Positions 30,427 to 41,200 of a DNA stretch of 64,000 nt are shown here, in pieces. The translations under genes were made by a program, and so were the position numbers. Numbering within the stretch: the first letter of the stretch is position 1; each line of letters starts with the position of its first letter. Origin of the DNA: Alphaproteobacteria bacterium. GTDB lineage: Bacteria; Pseudomonadota; Alphaproteobacteria; UBA6615. Below the pieces are notes generated by a model. The model was given only the letters and a program-made list of their open reading frames with translations, searched no databases and had not been told where the DNA came from. Location: assembly GCA_009691025.1 (NCBI GenBank), contig SHWB01000005.1:1-64000 (forward strand), read 5' to 3'.

Positions 30427-31482
30427 CTACGGGATGACGCGCATGTCGCGGATGCGCTGCAGCTGCCGCGTCATCGTCTTCTCGGTGTCCTGCCAGCGGT
30501 TCCAGCCGGCACGCCGAGCAGCGCCCATATGCGCCATCTGGTCGTATTCGGCGCCCAGCGCGAAGTCGAGATAGGCGAAATTGGCCAGCTCCGACAGCTT
30601 CAGGGGGCGCAGGCCATGGCGCGCGACGATCTCGTCCCAGACCGGCGCCTTGTCGGCCATCATCTCGGCGAGCCGCATCGTGCGCAGCGGCCCGACCTCC
30701 ATGCCGAAGAAATCCGCCAGCGTCGGCCAGACGTTCGACCAGCGCAGGATGTCGCCATTGGTCATGTTGAAGGGCTGGTCGGCGGCATTCGGGTCGGTTG
30801 CCGCCCATTCCATCGCCTCGGCCAGCAGGTCGACGTCGATCATGTTGTAGATGGCGGTAAAATTGCCGGGCTTGCCAGGGAAGGACAGCGGAAGGCCGAG
30901 CTGCTTGCTGATCACGGCGTAGCAGGCGATGGCGTTCATCAGGTTTAGCGCGCCGCCGACGGCAAAGCCCCAGACGCCGTGCGGGCGCAGCACCGACCAG
31001 GTCCAAGCCTTGCCAGCGCGCCGCTCGACCAGCCAGTCCTGCTGGGCGTGGTAGAAGTTCGGGCCCATCGGGCGCTGGTCGTTCTCGCGCGTCGGGGTCG
31101 GGAAGGCGCCGATCGAGCTGCCGTACCATTTGTTGCCGAGCATCAGGTGGACGTGCTGTAGGTTCCTCGCGGCCGGTTCCAGTGCGTCCATCATGTTCGC
31201 CAGCATGGCGACGTTGGTCTCGACCTCGCCCTGGCGGGTAGGCCGCGGCGAGTATGCGCAGTAGAACACATGAGTTACATCGGCGAGGCCGCCGAGATTG
31301 GCCCGGCTGTCGGCCGGATCGAGCAGGTCGGCCGGCACGAGGCGTGCGCGGGTCTGGAAGTCGGGCCTGCGGCGGGCCAGGGCGACGAGATTCCAGGACG
31401 GGTCGCGCTCGAGCCGCTCGAGCAGGCAGCGCCCGGTGATGCCTAGTGCGCCGGCGACCAGCGCGGTGCGGCGCGCGGTCAT
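30427..31482 (-). CDS. PRISE-like SDR family reductase
   Basis: MTARRTALVAGALGITGRCLLERLERDPSWNLVALARRRPDF...HVHLMLGNKWYGSSIGAFPTPTREND...RVIP*. Confidence 0.82.
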   Translation of the reverse strand: MTARRTALVAGALGITGRCLLERLERDPSWNLVALARRRPDFQTRARLVPADLLDPADSRANLGGLADVTHVFYCAYSPRPTRQGEVETNVAMLANMMDALEPAARNLQHVHLMLGNKWYGSSIGAFPTPTRENDQRPMGPNFYHAQQDWLVERRAGKAWTWSVLRPHGVWGFAVGGALNLMNAIACYAVISKQLGLPLSFPGKPGNFTAIYNMIDVDLLAEAMEWAATDPNAADQPFNMTNGDILRWSNVWPTLADFFGMEVGPLRTMRLAEMMADKAPVWDEIVARHGLRPLKLSELANFAYLDFALGAEYDQMAHMGAARRAGWNRWQDTEKTMTRQLQRIRDMRVIP

Positions 31483-32531
31483 GGGATGATCCTCCGCTGG
31501 CGCAGCCGCGCGAGTTGGTCGGCGATCGCGAGCTGCGTGTCCATGAAGTCGTGGAAGCCGGCCGCGCGCAGCGTGTTGAGGTCCGAGAGCTGGTCGAAAT
31601 CGTTGGCCAGCGCGTAGTCGATCCAGTCCCACTGGACGAGGTTGGCAATGGTGTGCGGGACAAGGTCGTGGCGCGCGACAATGGTGGCCCAGACGCTTTC
31701 CTTGTCGGCCATCATCTCGTCCAGCCGCATCTGGCGGTGCGGCCCGGTCGGCATGTTGAAGAAGCGGGCGAGCACCGGCCAGAGCCGGTTCCAGCGTGTG
31801 TAGTCGCCGTTGGTGATGTTGAACGCCCGGTCAGCCGCCGCCGGCGCCGTCGCCGCCCACAGCGCAGCCCGGCCGAGCATGGCCGTATCGGTCATCTGCA
31901 TGGCACGGTCGTAGGTGCCCGGCTTGCCCGGCCAGGCCAGTGGCAGGCCCAACTCGCGCGACACCAGCGCAAAGACAGCGAGCCCGTTCATCAGGTTCAT
32001 GACGCTGCCGAGCGACGGGCCCCAGATGAGATGCGGGCGCAGGGCCGACCACTTCCAGCGCTTGCCGACGCGGCGCGCCTCCAGCCAGTCCTGCTGGTCG
32101 TAGTATAAGTTCGGCGGCATGTGGCGCGGATCGTCTTCGCGCGCCGGGTTACGATAGGGCCCGAGGTGGACGCCATACCACTTGGCGCCCTGCATAAGCT
32201 GGACATGCGCGAGCCCGGGCGCCGCATCCTCCAGCGACGATACGAGGTTCTTCAGCATGGCGAGGTTGGGGTCGACCTCGGCGCTCGTAGAGCCTTGCGG
32301 GGCATAGGCATTGTAGAAGACGTGCGTCACCTCGCTCAGCTTGCCGAGCGTAGCCTTGCATTCGGCCGGGTCGAGCAGATCGACCGCGACGGTGCGGGCC
32401 CGCGTCGGAAAATTGGGCACGCGTCGCGTCAGCGCGACGATCTCCCAGTCCGACTCCGCCTCGAGGCGTTCGACGATTGCCCGCCCGGCAATGCCTAGCG
32501 CGCCGGCGACGAGCGCGGTTCTGCGCGCCAT
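31479..32531 (-). CDS. PRISE-like SDR family reductase
   Basis: MARRTALVAGALGIAGRAIVERLEAESDWEIVALTRRVPNF...HVQLMQGAKWYGVHLGPYRNPAREDDPRH...RIIP*; overlaps its tandem paralog. Confidence 0.82.
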   Translation of the reverse strand: MARRTALVAGALGIAGRAIVERLEAESDWEIVALTRRVPNFPTRARTVAVDLLDPAECKATLGKLSEVTHVFYNAYAPQGSTSAEVDPNLAMLKNLVSSLEDAAPGLAHVQLMQGAKWYGVHLGPYRNPAREDDPRHMPPNLYYDQQDWLEARRVGKRWKWSALRPHLIWGPSLGSVMNLMNGLAVFALVSRELGLPLAWPGKPGTYDRAMQMTDTAMLGRAALWAATAPAAADRAFNITNGDYTRWNRLWPVLARFFNMPTGPHRQMRLDEMMADKESVWATIVARHDLVPHTIANLVQWDWIDYALANDFDQLSDLNTLRAAGFHDFMDTQLAIADQLARLRQRRIIP

Positions 32532-32701
32532 GCGTGGCGTCTCCCATTGTGCTGCGGCGCGAGCCTAGTCGCGCCCTGCCCACCGCGACAAGTCACCGTC
32601 GTGGGCCATATTTCGATCAGCGAAATACTTGCGCAGTCCGGCCTGGCCATGCCGCAATATGGAGCGGCGGGTCCGCGAAGAGTCCTGTCCGGGGAGGTTT
32701 C

Positions 32702-35095
32702 ATGTCGTCGCACGCGCCGTCGCCGCCCGAGATCGCCGTTCTTGGACGCCCGAACAGCTATATCGGCCGCTCAGTGCCGCGGCCGAATGCCAGGCGGCTG
32801 GTCGCTGGGCGCGGCAAGTTCGTCGACGACATCCGCCTGCCGCGCATGGTGCATCTGGCCTTCGTGCGCTCGCCTTACGCGCATGCCCGCATCAGGAGCA
32901 TCGACACCAGGGCGGCCAAAGTTATGCCGGGCGTTGCCGCCGTCATCACGGCGCGCGAGCTCGTCGGCGTCATCGAGCCATGGGTCGGCGTGCTGACGCA
33001 CATGAAGGGCCTCAAATCGGCTCCGCAATACCCTCTGGCGCCGGAGCGGGCGACCTGGCAGGGCGAGGCCGTAGCGGCGGTGGCCGCCGCCAGTCGGGCG
33101 GAGGCCGAGGACGCGGCGGAGCTCGTCCTCGTCGACTGGGAGGAACTGCCGGCTGTCACCGATGCCGAGACGGCGCTCGATCCCAGCACACTCGTCATCC
33201 ATCCGGAACTCGGCGACAACCTCGCCTACGAGAACCGGCACGACATCGGCGACGTCGACGACGCCTTCCGCCGCGCCGCCGTCGTCGTCGAGCAGACCTT
33301 CCACTTCGCCCGCCACACCGGCACAACGCTGGAGCCGCGCTCGATCGTCGCCGACTGGAATCCCGACGAGTCCAAGCTTACCGTCCACATGTCGCACCAG
33401 GCCCCGCAGATGATGCAGGGCATCATGTCGAAGCACCTCGCCATTCCCGAGGCGTCGGTGCGCATCGTCTGCGGCGATGTTGGCGGCTCCTTCGGCCTCA
33501 AGGTCCACACCTATGCCGATGAGATGGCGGCCGCGGCCATTGCCCGCGTGCTGGCCCGACCGGTCAAGTTCGTCGCCGACCGCATCGAATCCTTCGCCAC
33601 CGACATTCATGCGCGCTCGCACCGCGTGAAGGGCCGCATGGGGCTGGGCCCTCTGGGCGAACTGATGGCGATCGAAATCGACGACATCACCGGCATCGGA
33701 CCCTACTCGGTCTATCCGCGCACCAGCGCGATGGAGGCGACGCAGGTCCTCAACTACACCGGCGGGCCCTACCGTTTCGCCAATTACCGGGCGCGCGTGC
33801 GGGTGGTGTTCCAGAACAAGACGCCGATGTGCCAGTACCGCGCCGTGGGCCATCCCATCGCCTTCACCGTCACCGACGGGCTACTGGAGGAGGGGGCACG
33901 GCGTCTCGGCCTCGATCCCGTCGAGGTGCGGCGGCGCAATCTCTTTCCCGACGACGCCTACCCGGCGCGCGGTGTCACCGGCCTCCTTTTCGAGGGCCTG
34001 TCGCATCATCGTTCGCTCGATCGGCTGGTCGAGATCTCGGCGCTCGACCGGCTGCGCAGCGAGCGCGACCGGCTGCGTGCGCTGGGCACGTATCGCGGCG
34101 TCGGCCTGTGCGCGATGATCGAGTTGACCAACCCGGGACCAGCGGCCTACGGCATCGGCGGCGCCCGAATTTCCTCGCAGGATGGTGCGGTGGCAAGGCT
34201 CGATGCATCTGGCGCGCTCGTCGTCGCCACCAGCGCCACGGAGCAAGGGCAGGGCGCCGAATCAGTCATCGCCCAGGTGGCGGCCACCGCCTTCGGCATT
34301 CCGATGGAACGGGTGCGTGTCGTCAGCGGCGACACCGACAACGTGCCGACCGGCGGTGGTACCTGGGGATCGCGCGCCGCCGGCATCGGCGGCGAGGCGA
34401 TGCTGCGCGCCTGCGTCGCGCTACGCCACAACGTGACGGAGATGGCCGGCGCGCTGCTGCAGGCGTCGCCCGAGACGCTCGACATCCGCGACGGCAGTGT
34501 CGTCGACGCGGCGACGGGTGTCGAGCGCATGCCGCTGTCGGAGGTCGCCCGCGTCGCCTTCTTCCGCCCCGACACGCTGCCAGAAGGCTATCAGATGCAC
34601 CTCATAGCCACGGCCAATTGGGTGCCGCGCAAATATCCGGTCGCCTTCACCAATGCCATGCATGCCTGCCATGTCGAGGTCGACACCGAGACGGGCGAGG
34701 TACGCGTGCTCGGCCACTGGGTGGTCGAGGATTGCGGCACGCCGATCAACCCGATGCTGGTGGAAGAGCAGGTGCGCGGCGGCGTCGTGCAGGGTCTCGG
34801 CGGCGCGCTGTTCGAGGAGTGCCGCTACGATGCGGCGGGCAATCTGCTCAACGCCAACATGGCCGACTACCTCGTGCCGATGGCGATGGAGATGCCCGAT
34901 ATCGGCGTCGGCCACAGCATCACGCCGACGAAGGAATCGGCGCTGGGGGCCAAAGGCGCGGGCGAGGCCGGCACCGGCGGGGCTCCGGCGGCTTTGCTGA
35001 ATGCCGTCAACGACGCGCTATCGCCGCTGGGCGTCCGTCTCGCTGCCATGCCAGTGACGCCCGAATCCGTCCTGCGCGCTCTGGGACGCTGCTAG
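32702..35095 (+). CDS. Xanthine dehydrogenase/CoxL-family molybdopterin-binding large subunit
   Basis: VPRPNARRLVAGRGKFVDDIRLPRMVHLAFVRSPYAHARI..., KTPMCQYRAVGHPIAFTVTDGLLE, GAKGAGEAGTGGAPAALLNAVNDAL. Confidence 0.93.
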   Translation: MSSHAPSPPEIAVLGRPNSYIGRSVPRPNARRLVAGRGKFVDDIRLPRMVHLAFVRSPYAHARIRSIDTRAAKVMPGVAAVITARELVGVIEPWVGVLTHMKGLKSAPQYPLAPERATWQGEAVAAVAAASRAEAEDAAELVLVDWEELPAVTDAETALDPSTLVIHPELGDNLAYENRHDIGDVDDAFRRAAVVVEQTFHFARHTGTTLEPRSIVADWNPDESKLTVHMSHQAPQMMQGIMSKHLAIPEASVRIVCGDVGGSFGLKVHTYADEMAAAAIARVLARPVKFVADRIESFATDIHARSHRVKGRMGLGPLGELMAIEIDDITGIGPYSVYPRTSAMEATQVLNYTGGPYRFANYRARVRVVFQNKTPMCQYRAVGHPIAFTVTDGLLEEGARRLGLDPVEVRRRNLFPDDAYPARGVTGLLFEGLSHHRSLDRLVEISALDRLRSERDRLRALGTYRGVGLCAMIELTNPGPAAYGIGGARISSQDGAVARLDASGALVVATSATEQGQGAESVIAQVAATAFGIPMERVRVVSGDTDNVPTGGGTWGSRAAGIGGEAMLRACVALRHNVTEMAGALLQASPETLDIRDGSVVDAATGVERMPLSEVARVAFFRPDTLPEGYQMHLIATANWVPRKYPVAFTNAMHACHVEVDTETGEVRVLGHWVVEDCGTPINPMLVEEQVRGGVVQGLGGALFEECRYDAAGNLLNANMADYLVPMAMEMPDIGVGHSITPTKESALGAKGAGEAGTGGAPAALLNAVNDALSPLGVRLAAMPVTPESVLRALGRC

Positions 35096-35173
35096 CGAAG
35101 CTCGACAATGCTGGTCGCCGGCGGGCGTGGCAGACTGCCGCCAAGGCCTGTGGAATATCAGGGCCATTCAGGA

Positions 35174-36937
35174 TGGTGCGCACGATGGACAGGGCAAGCA
35201 GAGAAATCCGGCGCGGCATGCGCATCGATTGGGACGTGCCGATCCCAATCGATGACGGCGTGGTCCTGCGCTACGACGTATACCGGCCGATTGCGGCTGG
35301 CCGTACCCCGTCATCCTGAGCTACGGTCCCTACGGCAAGTGGCAGCATTTCGAGGACGGCTATCCGGCACAGTGGAGCGACATGATTGCCAGATTCCCCG
35401 AGGTCGCTTCCGACACCTCCAATGACTTCCATAACTGGGAACTGGTCGACCCCGAGAAATGGGTACCGGACGATTACGCGGTGGTGCGTGTCGACTCGCT
35501 TGGCGCCGGCCGTTATCCTGGCGTCACCGACATCTGGTCGGCGCGCTAAGCACGCGATTTACACCGCTGCATCGAATGGGTCGGGGTGCAGGACTGGTCC
35601 TCGGGTAAGGTCGGCCTCAACGGCATTTCCTATTTCGCCGAGAACCAGTGGCAGGTGGCCGCGCTGCGGCCGAAGCATCTCGCCGCCATCTGTATCTGGG
35701 AGGTAGCAACCGATTTCAACCGCGACATGGGCCATCACGGCGGCATATTCTGCAACGGCTTCTGCGTCAACTGGCTGCCCCGCCAGGTCTATTCCGTCCA
35801 GAACGGCCGCGGCGCCAACGGACCGAAGAGTCGCATGAACGGCGGCTGGGTCGGCGGCGACGTTACGCTGTCGAAGGAGGAGCTGGCGGCCAACCGCAAG
35901 GATTTCGGCAGCGATGCGCGCCGCCACAAGCTGGCGATCGACAAATACTGGACTTCGCGCACGCCCGACTGGTCGAAGATCAGGGCGCCGCTTCTGTCGA
36001 CCGACAACTGGGGCGGCCACGGGCTGCACACGCGCGGCAATTTCTAGGGCTGGCTCGCCGCCGGTATAGCTGAGAAGTACCTTGAAGTTCACGGCGATCT
36101 GCACTGGACGCATTTCTACACGAATTTAAGGCTGCGCCTGCGGAAGAGTTTCTTCGGCCATTACTTGAAGGGCGAAAGGACGGGTTGGGAGAAGCAGCCG
36201 CGCGTCTTCCTGCATGTGCGCCCTCCGGGCGAGAAATTCGTCGAGAGAGCGGAGAAAGAGTGGCCGCTGGCGCGTACCGAATGGACGAAGATGTATCTCT
36301 ATCCCGAGGGTGCAACACTGGCGGCGAAGGCGCCGCGCAAGGCGGCTGCGGTCGCCTATCGCGGAGGCGGTGACGGCGGCACCTTCCTCACGCCGCCGAT
36401 GAAGGCGTCAACGTAGGTGACCGGGCCGGTCGCGGCAAAGCTGTTCGTCTCCTCGACGACCGAGGACACCGACCTGTTTCTCGTGCTGCGCGTCTTCGCG
36501 CCGGACATGAAGGAGGCCACCTTCATCTGTGCCATCGATCCCCACCAGCCGGTCTCGCTCGGCTGGCTGCGCGCCTCGCACCGTCGCCTCGATGCGAAGA
36601 AATCGATGCCGTACCGACCTTGGCACACCCACGACAAGGTCGAGCAGCTGAGCCCCAGCCAAGTCTACGAACGCGACATCGAGATCTTGCCGACTTCGGT
36701 CGTCGTGCCGGAGGGCTACCGCCTCGGCCTGTTGGTGCGCGGGCGCGACTACGTCTGCCCCGGGGATCCCTCGACCATGTACGGCGAGGGGAGCGAGCCC
36801 ATGACCGGCGTCGGCTCGTTCCGACACGACGATCCGCAGGACCGCCCGCCGTCTTCCATGACAGCGAGGAGACGCTGCATGCCGGGCCGGACCGGCAGGC
36901 CTTCCTGCTGTTGCCGGTCATCCCGACGGGCAAGTAG
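35174..36937 (+). pseudogene. CocE/NonD-family hydrolase with three in-frame stops and two frameshifts
   Basis: MRIDWDVPIPIDDGVVLRYDVYRP..., frameshift ~35320, SAR*ARDLHRCIEWVGVQDWSSGKVGLNGISYFAENQWQVAALRP..., GNF*GWLAAG, KAST*VTGPVAAKLFVSSTTEDTDLFLVLRVF, frameshift ~36845, LLLPVIPTGK*. Confidence 0.85.
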
Positions 36938-37091
36938 GGCGCCGGCAGGAAAATTTGCGTCAGGTTCAAAACAAATCCGGGGCCGCTGGAGGAAGCCAGC
37001 CAGGAAGAGCCAGTTTGCCGCCGCGCACCGCGGAAGGCCGATTTACGGCCCGGCGGTGCCCGGCGCGAGAGACGACAGGGGAGGACGGTCC

Positions 37092-38096
37092 GTGAAGGTC
37101 ATTCCGGCGAAACCGCTCGAGAAGAACGTGACGATCGAGAAGATTCTCGAGATGCGCGACAAGGTGAAGAACTGGGGCAAGTGGGGCCCCGACGACCAGA
37201 TCGGCACGATGAACTATATCGGCCCGAAGGAAATCCTTGCCGCGCGCGGCTGCATCCGCAAGGGCGCGGTGTTCGGCCTAGGCCTGCCCTTCGACGCCAA
37301 CGGCCCGCAATTCGGCGATATCGGCCGCTTCAACCCGATCCACCTGATGCTGGCGACCGGCACCGACGCCGTGGCCGGCGTGCAGGATAATCGCCGCGGC
37401 GCCACCCAGCTGCCGACGCAGCTGTCGTGCCGCTACGCCGACGACATCGTCATCATGCCGTTGCAGTGCGTCACCCAGTGGGATGCGCTGTGCCACAACA
37501 TCGCCGTCGACAAGATCTGGAACGGCTACGACGCGCGTCTCGTCGATGCGACCGGTGCCAAGAAGAACGGCATCGAGAACATGCGCCATAAGATGGTCGG
37601 CCGCGGCGTGCTGCTCGACATTCCGCGCTGGCTTGGCGGCGACGTGCTGGCCGACGGCTACGGCATCTCCTGTTACGAGCTAGACCAGTGCGCCAGGGAC
37701 CATGGCGTCGAGATCCGGCGCGGCGATTTCGTCATCGTGCGCACCGGCCACATGGAGATCTGCCTCGCCGAGAAGACCTGGAAGGGCTACGCGGCAGGCG
37801 ATTCGCCGGGCATCCGCTTCGAGACTTCGGAGTGGTGCTGGAAGCGCGAGATCGCGGCCATCTGCACCTACACCTGGGGCTGCGAGGTTCGACCCAACGA
37901 GTCGATCGAAGCCTTCCAGCCCTGGCACTGGGTGGTGATCCCGATGATCGGCATCACCATGGGCGAGATTTTCTATGTCAAGGAACTGGCCTAGGATTGC
38001 GCGAAGGACGGCGTCTACGACTTCCTCTTCGCCGGCCCGCCGCGGCCGATCACTGGTGGCGCCGGCTCGCCGATCAATCCGCAGGCGGTGAAATAG
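37092..38096 (+). pseudogene. Cyclase family protein (kynurenine formamidase-like) with one in-frame TAG 35 codons before its end
   Basis: MKVIPAKPLEKNVTIEKILEMRDKVKNWGKWGPDDQIGTMNYI...GEIFYVKELA*DCAKDGVYDFLFAGPPRPITGGAGSPINPQAVK*; TAG at 37992-37994. Confidence 0.85.
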
Positions 38097-38288
38097 GCTC
38101 GTGCCGGAATCCCCGCCGCTCTTCCGGGAGCGGAGGGGGCAGGTGAGGCGGTACCGCCGTGGTCGGTCAGATTTTCCGCCCGGTGGTACGAATTGCCGAC
38201 CCGGGCCGTTTGCCGGTTGTGAGGGGCAATCCAGCCGGCTAAGCCAGCGGTGCCGAATAATGGCATCGCAGTCGACGGGGAGAGAACG

Positions 38289-39968
38289 ATGGCGAAGATG
38301 ACGGGCGCGCGGGCCCTTGCCGAGATGTTCAAGGGCTACGGGGTGACGCATTTCTTCATGGTGCCGGCGATCATGCGCCGGGCGATGGCGGAAATGGAGG
38401 CGCACACCGACATCGTCTCGATCCAGACCCATGGCGAGGCCTCGGCCGCCTACATGGCCGACGGCTATGCCCGAGCTTCGGGCAAGGTCGGCGTCTGCGG
38501 CGCCCAGATCATCGGCGCCATGAACCTCGCCGCCGGCCTGCGCGATGCCTGGCTCGCCAAGGTACCGGTGCTCGCCATCACCGGTGGCCGAGACCCACGA
38601 TGGACCTTCCGCGGCAATTACCAGGAAGTGGACGACGTTCCCTCGTTCGACAAGGTGACGAAGTTCAACGCCACCATCGACGACGTCTCGCGCATTCCCG
38701 ACCTGCTGCGCACGGCCTTCCGCGTGGCCGTATCCGGCACGCCCGGCCCCGTCCACCTGCAGCTGCGTGGCAACGAGGGTCAGATGGAGTTGGAAGAGGC
38801 CGACATGGAGGCGCTGTGCGACCCCATGTTCGCCGCTGTGCCACCGCTGCGGCCGGAACCGGCCGAGGACCAGCTGCGCAAGGCGCTGGCGCTGCTGGAA
38901 TCGGCCGACCGGCCAGTCATCGTCGCCGGCGGCGGCATCCGCCACTCCCAGGCCGGGCGCGCCCTCGTGGCGCTGGCCGAGCAGCTGCAGATCCCGGTCG
39001 CTACCTCGCTCAACGGCAAGGATTCGATCCCCGGCAACCACCCGCTGTCGGTCGGCGTCGTCGGCACCTACTCGCGCGAAAGCGCCAACCGCACGGTGGC
39101 GGCGGCCGACCTCGTCTTCTTCGCCGGCACCTCGGCCGGCGGCATGGTCACGCATTTCTGGGCCGTGCCGAAGCCGGGCGTGAAGGCGATCCAGATCGAC
39201 CTCAATGGCGAGGAGCTGGGGCGCAACTACCCGCTCGCCGCCGCGGTGCTGGGCGACGCCAAGGTCGCGCTGTCGCGCATGGCGGCGATGACCAACGGCT
39301 CCTCGGCCAGCCGCCGCAAGGCATGGGTGGCGCAGGCCCAGTCCTTCGTCGCCGAGTGGCGCGGCAAGTACAAGCCGCTGCTCGAATCCGAGGCCCAGCC
39401 GATGCGGCCCGAGCGCATCTGCCACGAGCTGTCGAAGAACCTGCCGTCCGACGCCATCGTGCTCGCCGATACCGGCCATTCCGGCATGTGGATGGGCGGC
39501 ATGTACGACCTGTCCTCGCCCGATCAGAGCTACATCCGTTCGGCCGGCCATCTCGGCTGGTCGTTCGCCGCCGGCCTCGGCGCCAAATGCGCGGCGCCGA
39601 ACCGGCCGGTCGTGGTGTTCAACGGCGACAGCGCCTTCTGGTACCATCTGAGCGAGATCGAGACGGCGGTGCGCATGGGCATCAACTCGGTCACGGTGGT
39701 CAACAACAACGGCGGTGGCAACCAGTCCAAGCGCGGCTTCGACCGTGCCTGGGGCGGCGAGCAGACCGATTACGCCCGCTCGCTGTGGATGTTCCGCGAG
39801 ACCAATTTCGCGAAGATCGCCGAGGATATGGGCGCCGTCGGCATGCGCGTCGAAAAGCCGTCCGACTTTGCGCCGGCGCTGGAAAAGGCCATCGCCATGA
39901 AGCGCCCGGTCATCATCGACGCCGTCAGCGACATCGAGGCGATGGCCCCGCTTGCGGTGAGCGGGTAG
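38289..39968 (+). CDS. Thiamine-pyrophosphate-binding enzyme (acetolactate synthase-like)
   Basis: GARALAEMFKGYGVTHFFMVPAIMRRAMAEME...THGEASAAYMADGYARASGKVGVCGAQ...FNGDSAFWYHLSEIETAVRMGINSVTVVNNNGG. Confidence 0.93.
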   Translation: MAKMTGARALAEMFKGYGVTHFFMVPAIMRRAMAEMEAHTDIVSIQTHGEASAAYMADGYARASGKVGVCGAQIIGAMNLAAGLRDAWLAKVPVLAITGGRDPRWTFRGNYQEVDDVPSFDKVTKFNATIDDVSRIPDLLRTAFRVAVSGTPGPVHLQLRGNEGQMELEEADMEALCDPMFAAVPPLRPEPAEDQLRKALALLESADRPVIVAGGGIRHSQAGRALVALAEQLQIPVATSLNGKDSIPGNHPLSVGVVGTYSRESANRTVAAADLVFFAGTSAGGMVTHFWAVPKPGVKAIQIDLNGEELGRNYPLAAAVLGDAKVALSRMAAMTNGSSASRRKAWVAQAQSFVAEWRGKYKPLLESEAQPMRPERICHELSKNLPSDAIVLADTGHSGMWMGGMYDLSSPDQSYIRSAGHLGWSFAAGLGAKCAAPNRPVVVFNGDSAFWYHLSEIETAVRMGINSVTVVNNNGGGNQSKRGFDRAWGGEQTDYARSLWMFRETNFAKIAEDMGAVGMRVEKPSDFAPALEKAIAMKRPVIIDAVSDIEAMAPLAVSG

Positions 39969-40062
39969 TTTCTTGCCGTCCCTTGCGGGAACGGCGAGGG
40001 GTTGCGGGACCGGAGGTCGGTCTCCTGCCGCGTACCGACGGCGTACTAGGCAGGGGCAGCCA

Positions 40063-40341
40063 ATGAACGGCGGCGACCGGCAGATCGCGTACAACAAATA
40101 AGTCATGCTGTCGGCGCCCGAGGGCACTGCAGAAATCATCGTGTCCGTTGCCCTCGATCCCGCAGATGGCCGCGTGATGCTCTATGGCTGGACGGAACGC
40201 GGCGCGCTCCAGCCCGTCCTCGTCGAGGGCAGCGCCGCCAGGATCGGCCTGCCTTTTGCGCGTCCGCAGGTTTATCTGGAGTACCTGTCGGATATCCGGC
40301 GGATACGGGTGAGAACGCTAGGATTCCTCCGCTCGCCATAG
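40063..40341 (+). CDS. Hypothetical protein interrupted by an in-frame TAA (40099-40101)
   Basis: MNGGDRQIAYNK*VMLSAPEGTAEIIVSVALDPADGRVMLYGWTERGALQPVLVEGSAARIGLPF...; alternatively starts at the Met at 40105. Confidence 0.4.
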
Positions 40342-40353
40342 GCTGACCACGGT

Positions 40354-41172
40354 CTACCGGTCCTGCTGTGGGCTGGCGCCGGGCGTTGGCGGAGCTGCTA
40401 GGTTGCCAATGCCGGCACGCTGACGGACTTCCGGATCGTTGAACATGATCAACTTGCCGCGCCACGCTTTCGCGTCGGCGCTGGCGAGCCAGGCGATGAT
40501 GTTAGCCGGAGCTTCCACCGGTTGCAGCTTCTCGCGCGGCACGAAGGAGAGATCGTTGATCTGCTCGGCGCGCATGCGCACATGCATGTGCGTGTCGACC
40601 ATGCCCGGCGCTAAGGCGTAGCAATCGATGCCGGTGTCGCGCAGTTCGAGGTCTAGGCAGTTGTGCAGCATCAGAGCGCCGGCCTTGGAGGCGCAGTAGG
40701 GGCTGATGCCGTTGCGCGCGCTGGTCGCCGCGCCAGTGCTCATGGCGACGATTGTGCCGCTGTTGCGTGCGGCCATGCCGGGCAGCACGGCGCGCACGAT
40801 GTTGTAGATGCCGGTCAGGTTGATATCGATGTGTCGCGCCCATTCCGCCGGGTCGCTGTCGGCGATGCGGGCGACGGGGTCGATCGCCGCGGCGTTTGCG
40901 ACGATGATGTCAACCGGCCCGAAGGCGCGCTCGGTCGCTGCCACCGTGGCGGCGCAGGCGGCGTAGTCCGTCACTTCGCAGGCGGACGCTTCCGCCTTGC
41001 CGCCGGCGGCGCGGATCGCCGCCACCGTCTCGGCGCAGGATTCGGCCTTGCGCGCCGCCACCATCACCGCGGCGCCGCGCCTCGCCATCTCGATGGCGGC
41101 GGCGGCGCCGATGCCGCGGCTGCCGCCGCTGAGGATGGCGACCTTGCCGGAGAGCGAAGTTTCGTTAGCCAT
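40354..41172 (-). CDS. SDR family oxidoreductase
   Basis: MANETSLSGKVAILSGGSRGIGAAAAIEMARRGAAVMVAARKAES...YCASKAGALMLHNCLDLELRDTGIDCYALAPGMVDTHM. Confidence 0.92.
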   Translation of the reverse strand: MANETSLSGKVAILSGGSRGIGAAAAIEMARRGAAVMVAARKAESCAETVAAIRAAGGKAEASACEVTDYAACAATVAATERAFGPVDIIVANAAAIDPVARIADSDPAEWARHIDINLTGIYNIVRAVLPGMAARNSGTIVAMSTGAATSARNGISPYCASKAGALMLHNCLDLELRDTGIDCYALAPGMVDTHMHVRMRAEQINDLSFVPREKLQPVEAPANIIAWLASADAKAWRGKLIMFNDPEVRQRAGIGNLAAPPTPGASPQQDR

Positions 41173-41200
41173 TGTTCTCTCCGATTGTATGGGCGGGCGC

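Noticed and set aside
37680-40139. 819-aa reverse-strand ORF
   Set aside because: Antisense to the cyclase and the TPP-binding enzyme; Arg/His/Gly-rich low-family translation typical of GC-rich antisense frames.
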